This document shows positions 53,019 through 64,000 of a stretch of 64,000 nt of DNA, in pieces. Under the pieces are notes generated by a model. The model was not told the DNA's origin, did not search any database, and was given only the letters and a program-made list of their open reading frames with translations. Location of the stretch: NCBI GenBank assembly GCA_030512295.1, contig JAULSR010000001.1, positions 7,277,001 through 7,341,000 of the forward strand. The letters run 5' to 3'. The position numbers and the translations under genes were made by a program. The number at the start of each line of letters is the position of its first letter. Positions within the stretch are counted from its first letter, which is position 1. Source of the DNA: Bombardia bombarda (Eukaryota > Ascomycota > Sordariomycetes > Sordariales > Lasiosphaeriaceae).

Positions 53019-54699
53019 AGCCATCGAAAGTTGACAAGGAGAGCAACAACATTAACAACAACCCATAAGAAGAAACCAGGCAGGCCATCCTGCCCAACAC
53101 CACCATCATGTCTTGGATCATGGAGTCGAAGAATATGCAAGGATACCTATCCAGTCGAATGATGGATGACAAGCAAACAAAAAGCAAGAGTCAGCAACAA
53201 TGTGATCAACAACCACAAAGCCCACCTTCACCCGTGAAGGACGTTCTTTCTTTGTCGCAATAAAGGAAATTGCATAGATATCTTGCAATCTCGATGAGCC
53301 GTGGCAGGGGGCTCAGGGAATGGAAATGGAATGCCAAGATGTACACAGCAGGACATCCAATGAGGCGGCCAATGGCAAAAAGTATGAAGCCGCGAAAAGG
53401 CAGGGGCATTACTGGATGGAAGACTTTCCCATCAGAAATGGGAGAAGGTGTGTTGAGGGTAACAAAAGAAACGGGAGCAGAGTCAGGGGAGGAGTCAAGC
53501 CGCGATTCGAATCATTGTCTCTTTGCTTGATCAAGAGAAGGAGTTGGCTCATGATTTGATGTTCGAATGGGTGGTTGCGTTGCGTCATACGCTAGGGGAG
53601 AAAGCGGTGTTGATTATACCCATGTCCGTCAGTGTGGAAAGGAATTAGGAGGAGGAGCAGTCATCATGGGTGGTGTCTGTACTATCCAGAAATGTTTCCA
53701 GACTGCCGATTTGCGCTGATGGATGCGCATGGTAGACGAAGAAATTAAAGGCTTTACTTCGCACAACTTCCAGGTTGTGATGGTGCTGGTCCTGAGAGTT
53801 CAAGGTGAAATCGAGGTGAAATAAAACGCCCAAAGTAATGCATTCTAGCCATCCCGTTAGTGCAAATACTGTATTGAGTCTGGGCCCCGTTTTCCCGTTT
53901 TGGGTTGCTTCCGGTGGATTACCGGACAGGCCCCAGTGCCCCGCTTAACCAAGTTTAGCGGGGGTCTGAAAGAGCCGCCTTGACGCCACCTATGCTGAGT
54001 CATACTTTCTTTCAGGCAAAGGCGGCGGATTTGGATTTCTAAACGCAAAGCATCGGTCGCCAGAAAGCAGGATCGTGTCACCCGACAACCTCTTCCCAAG
54101 GCTCCGACCATCTGTCGCTCTCTGTCGCTCGCTCTCCGCAACCCATCGTCAGCAACCACGCCCTCGTGAAAAATATACTATTCGAGTCGCCGGTCGCCGA
54201 GATAGCCATTTCCAATAGCGATACGGACGAACGAAAAGGCCTTTTTCCGCCAGCGCCTCTCGCGCGCAGCAGGCAATAGGCAACAGGCAGCGCTGAGTCG
54301 ACGCCAACGCCGACGCCGACGCTGACAGCTTGACGGCGACGTCGACTGTTCTTTGTTCTGAGACAAGGCCGACTCAACTCCTTGCGAGGCCGAGCGATCA
54401 ATCTCAGACGCCTTCACTGGTCATCAGAGCAGCCGCGCAGTCTACCCGGGCGAGCAGTCGAGTCGCCTCGTCCGACGAGATTTCCCAACATCTATAGTCT
54501 GCCCTTCAGCGGTCGGTTCCACTGCTTTCTTCTCGACCCCAGTTTTGGGAGTCGCGAATAGCGTGGCCACAGTCGTCGGCCCTCTTGCGTTGACGGTTCT
54601 CCTCCGTCGACTCCATAGGCAGAGCCAACGGGTGATTCCTCAGCCTCGCCTCAAGTCCGCCTCACATCCAGTGATCTCTACCATCCTTCTCTGTCCAAA
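53019..54699. other. Intergenic region upstream of TFIIB gene
   Basis: No convincing gene. The last 350 bases are pyrimidine- and CGAC-rich, with a GACGCCAACGCCGACGCCGA run (about 54301-54320), and form the likely promoter and 5' UTR of the TFIIB gene. Confidence 0.5.
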
Positions 54700-55758
54700 A
54701 TGGCGAGTCCTATTGCCAACAGCGCCCCCGGTGCTCACAAGGCCCCCGAGTTCAGAGAGGACCTGAACAACATCCTCATGTGCCCAGACTGCAAGGAGTA
54801 CCCGCCAAATCTGGTAGAGGAGTTCTCTTCTGGAGACATGGTCTGCTCCTCGTGCGGTCTCGTGCTTGGCGAGCGCATCATCGACACGCGCTCCGAGTGG
54901 CGTACCTTCTCTAATGACGACCAGGGCAATGACGACCCCTCGCGTGTCGGTGACGGCCCCAACCTGATGATTGATGGCGATCAACTCCAGACGACGATTG
55001 CCTTTGAGGGTAAGAACGCGAAAAATCTGTCGCATTTACAAAACAAAATGACACAAGACAAGTCCTCCAAGGTCTTGCTGCAAGCCTATCGCGACATCCA
55101 GAGTTTGACAGACAGCATTAACGCTGGTACTCAAGTGGCCAACGCCTCCAAGCATCTGTTCAAGCTCGTTGAGGACAACAAGGCGATGAAGGGCAAGTCG
55201 CAGGAGGCCATCATCGCCGGGTGCATCTTCATTGCGTGTAGGCAGACGGGTGCGCCACGAACGTTTCGCGAGCTCTACACTCTGACAAAGGTGAGCAAGA
55301 AGGAGATTGGCCGCGTCTTCAAGCAGCTCGAGACATTCCTGCAGAAGATGGGTGGCGAGGACAAGGTAGTCAAGGCCAGCAGCCTCAACCAGCAGTACCA
55401 GGCCAAGGGATCTACGAGCGCTGTCGAGCTCTGCGCTCGCTACTGCAGCAACCTCTCGTTCCACAATCCCGTCCGCGTCGAAGACGTTGCGCGTCGGCTT
55501 GCCAAGGGATCCACGGCCGTGGCTGACCTTGCCGGTCGCTCACCGCTTTCGGTCGCTGCTGCGTGCATTTACATGGCGTCGCACATGGTGGGCGAGCCTC
55601 GTACCTCCAAGGAGATTGCCCTTATCTCGGGCGTCAGCGACGGCACCGTGAAAACGGCTTATCGTTACCTGTACCAGTCTAAGAAGATTATTACGGGCGA
55701 CAAAACTATCTTTGAAGAGGGCACACCCGAGGGTATGGACAAACTCCCGGTCAATTAG
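54700..55758 (+). CDS. sua7: Transcription initiation factor IIB (TFIIB)
   Basis: A 352-aa single-exon protein, full length for the family. The zinc ribbon has CPDC near residue 28 and CSSC near 50. The B-reader (ERIIDTRSEWRTFSNDD) is followed by a linker and two cyclin folds, one around SQEAIIAGCIFIACRQTGAP and TFRELYTLTKVSKKEIGRVF, the other around GRSPLSVAAACIYMASHMVG and TSKEIALISGVSDGTVKTAY. TFIIB bridges TBP on the promoter and RNA polymerase II and positions the start site. Essential and usually single-copy. The start ATG sits in context AAAATGGC. Confidence 0.97.
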   Translation: MASPIANSAPGAHKAPEFREDLNNILMCPDCKEYPPNLVEEFSSGDMVCSSCGLVLGERIIDTRSEWRTFSNDDQGNDDPSRVGDGPNLMIDGDQLQTTIAFEGKNAKNLSHLQNKMTQDKSSKVLLQAYRDIQSLTDSINAGTQVANASKHLFKLVEDNKAMKGKSQEAIIAGCIFIACRQTGAPRTFRELYTLTKVSKKEIGRVFKQLETFLQKMGGEDKVVKASSLNQQYQAKGSTSAVELCARYCSNLSFHNPVRVEDVARRLAKGSTAVADLAGRSPLSVAAACIYMASHMVGEPRTSKEIALISGVSDGTVKTAYRYLYQSKKIITGDKTIFEEGTPEGMDKLPVN

Positions 55759-57148
55759 AAGTTGGCCGAGAATGAGGAAAGCCCCGAGCGTGCAGAAAGC
55801 CCCGATTGTCCGGCCGATTGTCCGGTCGTTTCTACGCCCGCTCCTTTGTCCGTTTCACCCAGGTTGAAGAATACTGCTCTGAAGAAATCGTGTGCTGCAG
55901 CTCGGGGACTACTAAACTGTCCATGATCAAATTAGAGATGGCGGCGGAAAGGCCTCTTATGAAGATAGAGGCCGGCATTCAAGTTGACGATCTTTGGAAG
56001 CATTTCTACTGATCTGAACTGGGAGAAGGAGGGGATGGATTGTTGCCGCCCGCCTCCGGTCCGCAGCGCATGTTTTCTGATCTGGATTTTGGTCATGATG
56101 TGGTCTTTGGTTTGGAAGTAACGGCAGCAGCAAATTACGATGCACCATTACTGGTGATACAGGATGGCAGATGCGACGTAATAGCTTATTGCACACTTCT
56201 TACCAACCAGGCTGTCTGTTACTGGAAATGTAATTGACAGCGATGAGTTTTAGCGGCAAGAGGGCTTTTTTTTTTTTTTTCCTCTTTTTTTTGCCTCTTT
56301 CCCGTCGTCCCCTTTGCTAGTTATATAGTGGCTCGCCCAACACACAAAATAGGGTTGATGATGAAAGATATTCGGCTACACTGCAGCCTGCTTTCTTGTT
56401 GGACGCTCTCCTGTCGTGAGCGCGGTGCATCATGTGTGATGTTTGGGGGCTGAAAGTAGGAAAGTCGTCCAATTTATTTTTCTTCTGGCGTTTGCGATGA
56501 GGATAGATACCATGCCATGAGCGTAACATAATAATGCAAAATCTTGCGTGTTATACCTAGAACTACTATCACTGGCGGTAGGTGTCTGACGTGAAAGCAG
56601 TGAAGCTTTTAGTTCTAAGTTCATCTTGACTTCCATCTCACCATGGAGGAAGACAAATGAAAAGAGTTCCAAAGAATGTGATGTAGATATGTTGATTCAA
56701 TCAAGCTCAGAGTTGTACCTACCTATCGAAGAGGCAGCACTGATTGCCCCAAAAGAAACGTGCAGGACTCCAGAGCGTGGCGTCGATGTCGAATTCTGAA
56801 ACATGGGACCGTGGGCATTTTCAAACTACAGGGGAGGAAGGGGAGAAAGCCAAGACGAATACAGTGCAGGCCTTGCATTAAATGTGGATCTCGCACCGTG
56901 CCAGCCAAAGAAAAGGCGGCCTGAGGCGGGCAAGAAGAGCAACGGGCTCCACCATAGCGCGCCAAGTAGCCCAGGTGCAAGCTGCGGCAAACTGCCCAGA
57001 TCCACGTCGCCATCACTCGCGTCCCTCAGTTTTAGCCTCGTCGCTGTTCCCATCTAGTAAATCCCAGCGTCTTTGCCAGGACTCGACGGGCGCGGGAAAC
57101 CCATACGAACGCAACCTTGCACACACCACGACATCCACACTGACAAAA
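55759..57148. other. Intergenic region between TFIIB and Rsc7-like genes
   Basis: No gene seen. Contains T15 (56266-56280) and a T8 run soon after, in the 3' flank of TFIIB. Confidence 0.5.
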
Positions 57149-59022
57149 ATGCCTTCCCGGCGTTCTGGCCGCGCAGCTGCGAAGCGCGCACAACAGGCCT
57201 TTGGTAGGCTGCTTTTTGTCATTTTATTTTCAACGTCTTTTTATCTTTTTTTCCTTTGCATTGTAGTCCCACACTCCATCCCCTCCTTGTTTTCTCCATT
57301 TTATCGCATCCATGTCACCAATCAGCCCCCGCAAAGCACGTCCTCGCCCAAAAATAATATTGCTAACCAATGCGCCGCCGTCCCAACCCGCAGAGAGCAC
57401 TCCCAAGAACTTTGAGGGCCTCGACGATGACGATGAGCCCATGCCCGACGTCGAGCAGGAGGAGGAGCCCGAGCAGCAGGAGGAGCAGGAGCAGGAGCCC
57501 GAGGACGAGGCAGACAAGGACGACGAGTCGGCAGCCGAGGACGAGGCCCAGGAGGACGACGAGGAGTCGGCCAAGTCGCCCACCCCGCCGCCAGAGCCCG
57601 TCATCCGCCGCCGCCGCCTAGGCCGCCCGCCCAAGAACAGGCCGCCCGACTGGGACCAGCTGCCTATTGAGCGCCCCAACGACTCGGACGGCACGCCTCG
57701 CCGGCGCGGCCGTGGCGGGTGGAGAGGCCGCGGCGGGCGCAAGGGCGCCCACTTCCAGCCGACCCAGCAGTCCATCGACAAGGACGGGACCGTGCTCGAC
57801 ATCATCGACGACGAGGTCGACCTCCCCAAGGACCCCGAGGGCGAGACCAAGGTGGACAGCATGGGCAACCTGCTGGGCGGGCGCGAGTACCGCTGCCGCA
57901 CCTTCACCGTCGCCGGCCGCAGCGAGCGCCTCTACATGCTGTCGACGGAGCCCGCCCGCTGCGTCGGCTTCCGCGACTCGTACCTCTTCTTCACCAAGCA
58001 CAAGAAGCTGTACAAGATCATCGTCAACGAGGAGGAGAAGCGTGACATGATTGAGCGCGAGATCATCCCGCACAGCTACAAGGGCCGCTCGATAGGCATC
58101 GTCACGGCGCGCTCCGTCTTCCGCGAGTTCGGCGCGCTCATCATCGTCGGCGGGCGGCGCATCGTGGACGACTACGAGGTCGCCAAGGCGCGCGAGGAGG
58201 GCGTCGTCGAGGGCGACCTCGCTGATCCGAACGATGCATACGAGGCTGATAAGCCGTATAACAAGAACCAGTACGTCGCATGGCATGGCGCCAGCGCCGT
58301 GTACCATTCGGCTGGCCCGTCTATCCCGCAGCAGAACCTTAAGGTGGAGCATATCAAGAAGCGGCGCGTTGCCGTCAATGATGTCAACTGGCAGCTGGAG
58401 CATGCGCGCGAAGCGAGGTAAGCACGCACAAAGACACACAGAGAGTATTATGCTGTACAGACTGACTGACTGACTGACCCCCTTTTTCTTTTCCTACAGC
58501 CAATTCAACAGCATCCTCACCATGGTGCGCCGCAACAACATCCACGGCGTCTACGACATCCACACCAACTCGATGCTCTACCCCGCCACCACGCAGCCGA
58601 CGCACGCGCGCATCGAGCAGGTCGTCGACTACGCGGAGCCTCCCGCTGACACCACCACCACCTCGACGAAATTCCCGCCCGTCAAGCCCGCCACGTCGCG
58701 CAACTTCCTGGTCATGGACGTCCACCTCGAGACGCCCCCGGCCGGCGTCGCGGGCGCGTCGTACGACGTGCCCTTCCGCACGTCGCCGGCCGACCGCGCC
58801 GCCTGGGCGCGGCAGGACCCGCTGGCCAAGTTCAGGGGCCTCAGCGCCGTGCCGAACGACGTGCGGGACCTGCTGCCCGAGGAGTGCAGGCGGGCGTTTG
58901 ACAGCGCGGTGAAGAGCGAGGACCGCTGGTTCGAGAGGTGGGGGGACGAGGCGACGAGTAGCTGTCGGAGGGAGCCGGTGGTGGATAAGGCGATTGTTCC
59001 GTATAATATGAATGTTCATTGA
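57149..59022 (+). CDS. Rsc7/Swp82-family chromatin remodelling complex subunit
   Basis: Three exons: 57149-57203, 57394-58417 and 58500-59022. Introns are 190 bp (GTAGGC...CCGCAG, branch GCTAACC, phase 1) and 82 bp (GTAAGC...CTACAG, phase 2); 533 aa. A short basic exon 1 (MPSRRSGRAAAKRAQQAF) leads to a very acidic region (EGLDDDDEPMPDVEQEEEPE), then an AT-hook-like RRRRLGRPPKNRP and an RGRGGWRGRGGRKG stretch. The family core runs from about residue 155 to 400: GGREYRCRTFTVAGRSERLY, PARCVGFRDSYLFFTKHKKL, REIIPHSYKGRSIGIVTARS and FREFGALIIVGGRRIVDDYE. Fungal Rsc7 and Swp82 belong to the RSC and SWI/SNF nucleosome remodellers; one protein may serve both complexes in filamentous fungi. Intron 2 contains a GACT tetranucleotide run. 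Confidence 0.9.
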
Positions 59023-62000
59023 TTGAGGGGCAGGGGGGCATGGGGCATATCTGCCTTGCTGAGATAGGGGGTGATGAGAGAGATGGATGGTGAGGCGGAG
59101 GTAGGATATCCTCCGCTATTGGGCCAGTTAAGAGATTGGGGGAAGCGTTCAAGAATTAAAGGGGGAACTTGTTTGTTTTGGTTTGGTTTGGTTTTCTTGT
59201 TTTTTGTTACCGAACGGCGTCTGGCGCGAGATTGAGGGGGTGGGTGTTTTAAACAATCCGGGATGGGAGCTTTTGCTTTATTTTGCGTCTGTCTTCTTTT
59301 TATTTTAGGGACATTACGTGTACAATACAATGCCCGCCCGCCATCGGTGGTGTGAAGGCTGGAGGATTATATTCCCCGTTTCATGGTGTTTTAATGACAT
59401 TTTATGTGTGTGTGGTGGTCGCAGTTGTGGTGTTTGAGGTGGTCATATCATCATCGGACTTGCAATAGGGGCCATGCTCTCTACCTACCTATCTACCTGG
59501 CTGAGAAGGGAAGGGGTGGATTCTGCACGGATAGATACCTAGGTTGCTGGTAATAACATATACACACATCGTGACAGGGAGAGCATATAAAACTTTCTTT
59601 ATTTGTCTGGCGGTTGATGAACGAAAGTCAGACATCTGAGTGTTTAGGTTCAATGGGGACTTGAATATCCACCTGTAGTCAAGATTTCATCATTTAGTCA
59701 AGAGACACAGGTTTTTGCTATGGTGGAGAGAGGACGCTCGCTCTCATACTGTCACATGTCAACTTACTTTGGTGAACGTCAATGGTGAAGGTAAAACGGA
59801 CCGTGTGTTTTGTTGTTTTTCCGGTGACTGATCAACGCCATCCATCCATCCATCCATCCGCCCTAGCCAGTGAGTTAGTCAGTCAGTCCCGCCCATTTAT
59901 CCTACGAAGCTACTCACCTACATGAGGTAGATATGTATTTTGCAAGAGCTTATAGGTGCGTGGTGATCACAAAAGATTTTTCCCTCGTTGCATGGCGGCG
60001 CCACGCGTAAGCAAGCGGAGCCACAGGTGATAGCATGTGTGGCTAGATGTAATTTCAAGGGGTGGGTTGGAGTTGTCTGGTTTATTGTTATTATTGGTTA
60101 CTAGTTGCTGGTTGCTGGTTGCTGGTTGAATGGTTGACGACTTGGAAAGGGGGGTGGCATCACAGCCCGCGTCCTCAATATGAACTCAACCCAACCCAGC
60201 CCAACTCAACCTGGTCCGCAGAAATAGGGGCAGGCGAGACAAGCGCTACAAGCGCTCGTATTCTTGTGGAAGTTCTTGTACATTTTGTATCTTTTACGAT
60301 ATCCCCTGGCGTCAAGTAGCTAGGTGTTAAATAAAAAGCTGGATCGATCATAGAGGCATAATCTTGTTTTGGTATCTCTTTGGTGTTTTTTTTTGGCGCA
60401 TGACGCCGAAGAACGAAACAAGAACATCATGGTGGACGTCTCTTTGACGATACGACTGGTCAGTGAGTGATATTCGTATTGCAGATCGTAATGAGCTAGT
60501 TGGAATGATGTGTCACAAAATGTTTGCTGTTCTGTTTACTCGTAGTTGTTTTCTTGTCACTTTCTGATAGACGATCGCAAGTAAAGTGGGAGTCGATTGC
60601 GTTGGCTGTTCTTCCTTGCCCCTGACATGGCCGCTCATCATGTCGTGTACCTATCACCACGAATGTCTCTTATAGCTATGGATCATTGAGAAGAGACGCA
60701 TGGTCGAAGTGCTCGATTGGCTCATGGTAGGAAATTCGGGAGAGGGGAGGTGCAAGGCGGTGCAGATGGCTTTCAGGATAGTATTAAGGTTTTCTTTTCG
60801 ACGAGACGATGATATGATATACAATGATACTGGCAGCTGGGCAAACCTAATGTAGATACTCTAATATCGCAGGTAGGAAGGTATGTGAAGCGAGGATGGG
60901 ACATGAGCACTTTGCCCGTCTGTCTCGTTCACGGGAAGCGTACGCAGGTCACTTTGACCTCCTGTCTTCACATGTCTTCACATGAGATGCAGATAACCAT
61001 GCACACAGGTGTTTCGATACATGCCTGGTATGTTTTAAAAACAAACAAGTGTCTAGTCACAGTTCTGCCTCAACGCCATGATACTAGTATGTGTTACGTT
61101 TTTGTTGTGAGATCTTATATTACTCTGATGTACACGTCAACTTCGCGCAAGAGGATCGTGTTCATGGTTTGTAAAGCAGCGAGATTTCTCTACAAACTAA
61201 TCGGAGAAACGGGAAAATGCATTTTGCCGAGGTCAGGCGTGTGGACTTCTCCAATGTATCTATCGTCCTCAACACAACGCAGCTCGTGGGCGATGAAACG
61301 TGACATGGCGAGATGCTGAGTGCTTTCCCCAACGCCTCGAACTTTAATGTATACGAGGTTACTAGATAATATGCTCTCATGATACCAGCTTTAGGGTTTG
61401 CCAGCGTTATGTTTTACGAGGATGACAAGACACGAGAGCTCTGGTCGTATCTCTTTTTGGAGGTTATTCTATCTCAACGTTCAGGGGCGGTTGTGTGCAT
61501 ATGCACAACGTAGAAACACGCAGCAGTCAGTGGCAGCTCAATGTGGAATGCGCGTACATAGATATTGGACGACAGACAAGTGATAAAGGCAATGTAGAAC
61601 ACAGCGTGTCACAAAGCCGCCGCCGGACAGCCCAGCGGCTTGATATTCCATGTGTTTCATCCGGCACCGACACCGCGTTTTAGGTACGTATGTTGTACCT
61701 GACAAACTTTTTTGGTTTGCTGTCGTATGCGGCGGCACGCTGCATCTTGTTGGGTGACAGGATGGGAGAGGAGGAGGGAAGCATTGTGTCATTGTGCGCG
61801 GCCACGCACCCCTCTACCCCCCTAAATCTAGTTTAGGGGTATTAGAGGTGCTTCTTGTGGCAGTACTACCTACTATACGCCGTACAGAAGTGATCAACAG
61901 CTTGGTGATGATTTTCATTTCCAACATCTTCTCCAACATCCTCCATAGTGTGAAAGGACTTGTGCGAAGGTCCTTTGCGGTTTTTACTGATATATCATCA

Positions 62001-64000
62001 TCACAATCATCATCACAATCACGATGTTGATCACTCCATTCCGCTCTCCTTCTTCCGACTAATCCCAGCTCTGCATAGACTAAGGCAAGCATGCTAGCCG
62101 TCCTGACAAGTGTTGAATTGAAAGTGTTTGGGTACATGGCGTGCCACCAAAGGGTCCACCAGATGCAACCAAGACGATGGTTGGGGAGCAAGACTTGCCG
62201 TCGACAAGTCAAGTCGGCGTGAAATATTTGCCGTCAACCTATGGCGATTTTCCTCCTCTAGCGCCAGAACAGATGGGAAAAAAGAAAAGCTCATAAAAAA
62301 GGGCCATTTGAAGCTTGGTGAAGCGCCGATACGACGCGACGAGGGAGGTGGCCGCTAAATTTTATCCCTCTTTTTTTTTCTGTCGCTCTCTCGCAAGTTT
62401 GTCTCGCGCTCTGTTGTATCCTAAGCCATGTCCGTCTCCCGAACGGGTTACTCGTCTCACCCCGCTATGTAATGTCGAGCACCCTCTTGGATTCCTAAGT
62501 GGCGGTCGAACTAGCGGCGATACCTCGGGTGTTGATGGCGATCAATCGAAGACAAGAGACTTCGAGGGACACCACGGACGATGACCACAGACTGAAGAGA
62601 AGGGTTAACGGCTTTTTTTTCTTTTTAGCTGCGCGAACTAACTGCCCGAGCTACCTACGCTGCCTTGGCTCCTTGGGTAGATAGACTACCAAGTGGGTGG
62701 AACCTCGTCGTAGTGTATAGCCATCCAGCCAACCACCCTTCTCTTCGATCGAAGATCTTGGGTGGGCGCATCGCCGGCCGGCCCAGGCGGCCTAGTGGTT
62801 TTGTCCCGACAAAAACTCCGTCAAAGCGTCATTGGGCCTCCTCGTCACCTGGGAAAGAAAAAAAAGTCCCAAAGGTGTTAATAGGTGGGGGCGCGCATGG
62901 GGAAAAAAGAGGGACCGTGAAGAATGAGAAGCGAAGGAAAAAAACAGGACAAGATTGGGGTTCTTAGTTTGCGGGATATTTCCTGATGCAGCGCTACTGC
63001 AAACACTTTATGGGCACACTGTAGCTAAGCTAAGTAAGCACCTGGGTGCCCGCTTTTTCAGCTTCTTTTCTTTTCCCTTTTCCATGTAGCCACCGGAAGG
63101 GAGGAAGGAGGATTCGACAATTTTACTACGAACCATTATTACGGAGACGTTCCTGCCCAGCACAACCACAACCCACACACTGACATCTACCTAGAGTGTC
63201 GTGTGGGACGGTGGGGTGAGTGGGGGCTACGGAGGGTGGCGACTGCCCCGGAGCAGACGGAGGAAGCTCCGACCCAGAGCACACGGTAGGTGGTGCCTGC
63301 CTGCCTTACCCGTCCGTATATGGACCTGCCGTCGTATCAGAGGGTTCGCACCTGCCTCGATCTGGACGACTGAGAAAGATGGGGCAACGGGTGATGATGG
63401 CGATGACGGCGACGTCCGGCATTGAACAACAATTCATACCCAAGGTAGCTTTTGTTGGTGCTGCTGCCGCTGCCGCTTCCGCTGCCGCCAAAGATTCGCC
63501 TCCCCCCGCCCCCTCGGCGCTAATCTTCACTTGGACCCATTCGAGTCTGTTCTACTCTGGTCTGCATATGATGCTTGCTTTTCTGCGTGTTGCTATGCTC
63601 ACTGCTTCCTGCTTGCTGCTTCAGTGCTTATTGCCTGCAGGAATGGCGAGCCAAGAGGCAGGCAGGCAGGCCAAGCAAGTCAGTCAGGCTTGCAGTCAGT
63701 CAGTCAATCAATCACGATAGAAAAGGTCAATAAGGTCTCCAGTTAAAACAAAATTCCCCGGATGGGGAATGCCGATGGGAACAAGCGAGGAAGCAATGTA
63801 AAAAAAGCAACCAAGTGTTCGCCCGCCGGTGCCGATGCAGATGCAGCAGTTGCCGCTCGATCGAACCTCGAAGGTTCTCGTGACCGCCGTGGGAGCGAGA
63901 AGCCTCTTACTTCCATTATGACGGGATAGAGTCTTCCCAATCAATTCTGTGGCAAATGGGAAGGTAGCTTCCGCCCCGGCTCAGTCGGTAAACCAACAGA
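59023..64000. other. 5-kb region without recognisable genes
   Basis: Only short non-protein-like ORFs. Visible landmarks are a (CATC)n run at about 59839-59859 followed by AGTC repeats (about 59872-59887), GGTTGCTGGTTGCTGGTTG (about 60108-60126), an imperfect hairpin at 61806-61851, and G- and C-rich stretches after 62400 that look like the promoter and 5' UTR of a gene beyond the right edge. A long upstream regulatory region or an unannotated non-coding RNA are possible, but nothing shows either directly. Confidence 0.5.
61806..61851. repeat. Imperfect inverted repeat (hairpin)
   Basis: Arms of about 20 bases (GCACCCCTCTACC... and ...TATTAGAGGTGC) around a perfect CCCCTAAA/TTTAGGGG core with a 5-base loop TCTAG. 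It could be a transcription terminator-like structure, a protein-binding palindrome or a small MITE end. Confidence 0.55.

Noticed and set aside
57618..58439. 273-codon minus-strand ORF
   Set aside because: Antisense shadow of the Rsc7-like exon 2; GC-rich codon bias keeps the frame open, and the plus strand has clear family motifs.
63971..64000. tRNA-like GGCTCAGTCGGTA at the right edge
   Set aside because: It resembles a tRNA D-arm, but the stem does not close (GCTC is not followed by GAGC) and the rest is outside the window.

Overview
This window is nuclear DNA of a filamentous ascomycete (Pezizomycotina, most likely a Sordariomycete). The signs are short 47-190 bp GT-AG introns, GC-rich coding regions separated by AT-richer spacers, HET-domain genes, GH28 and GH72 secreted enzymes, a fungal SLATT protein, an augmin HAUS6-like protein, and a decayed chromodomain Ty3/gypsy element whose lesions look like repeat-induced point mutation (RIP). 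Species cannot be named from the sequence alone.

Left edge (1-5341): the 3' part of a Ty3/gypsy LTR retrotransposon, running off the left end. Its pol (RT, RNase H, integrase, chromodomain) carries many stops and three frameshifts, and a 252-bp solo LTR of another element, flanked by ACGCG target duplications, sits in the RT. Between pol and the 3' LTR (4884-5341) lies an almost intact 456-codon ORF of an uncharacterised fungal family.

Accessory stretch (5.3-16.7 kb): a SLATT-like two-helix membrane protein, a GFA-type zinc enzyme, a truncated S66 peptidase overlapped tail-to-tail by an orphan nuclear-looking protein, a pseudokinase whose 3' end runs into AT-rich debris, and a HET-domain gene. 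A second HET protein, with C-terminal membrane helices, lies at 32.5-34.7 kb. Several of these families are linked to self/non-self recognition in fungi or to defence in bacteria, so this is the most interesting neighbourhood, though any functional link between them is inference.

Core blocks: HAUS6-like augmin subunit, mitoribosomal bS21m, and an RBM25/Snu71-like splicing factor (17-24 kb); a peroxisomal enoyl-CoA hydratase-like enzyme, an exo-polygalacturonase-like GH28 and a GPI-type secreted protein (25-29.7 kb); a Q-rich RNA-binding-like protein (37-39 kb); a GH72 glucanosyltransferase (41.5-43 kb); a cytochrome b561 protein and tRNA-Ser(UGA) (45.3-46.5 kb); a frameshifted C2H2 zinc-finger protein (48-49.8 kb); a small secreted peptide (50.2 kb); a single-pass membrane protein with a 66-glutamine tract (52.2-53 kb); TFIIB (54.7-55.8 kb); and an Rsc7-like chromatin remodeller subunit (57.1-59 kb). 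The last 5 kb has no recognisable gene. Two small two-exon genes (43.7 and 47 kb) were found by reading splice signals on the minus strand.
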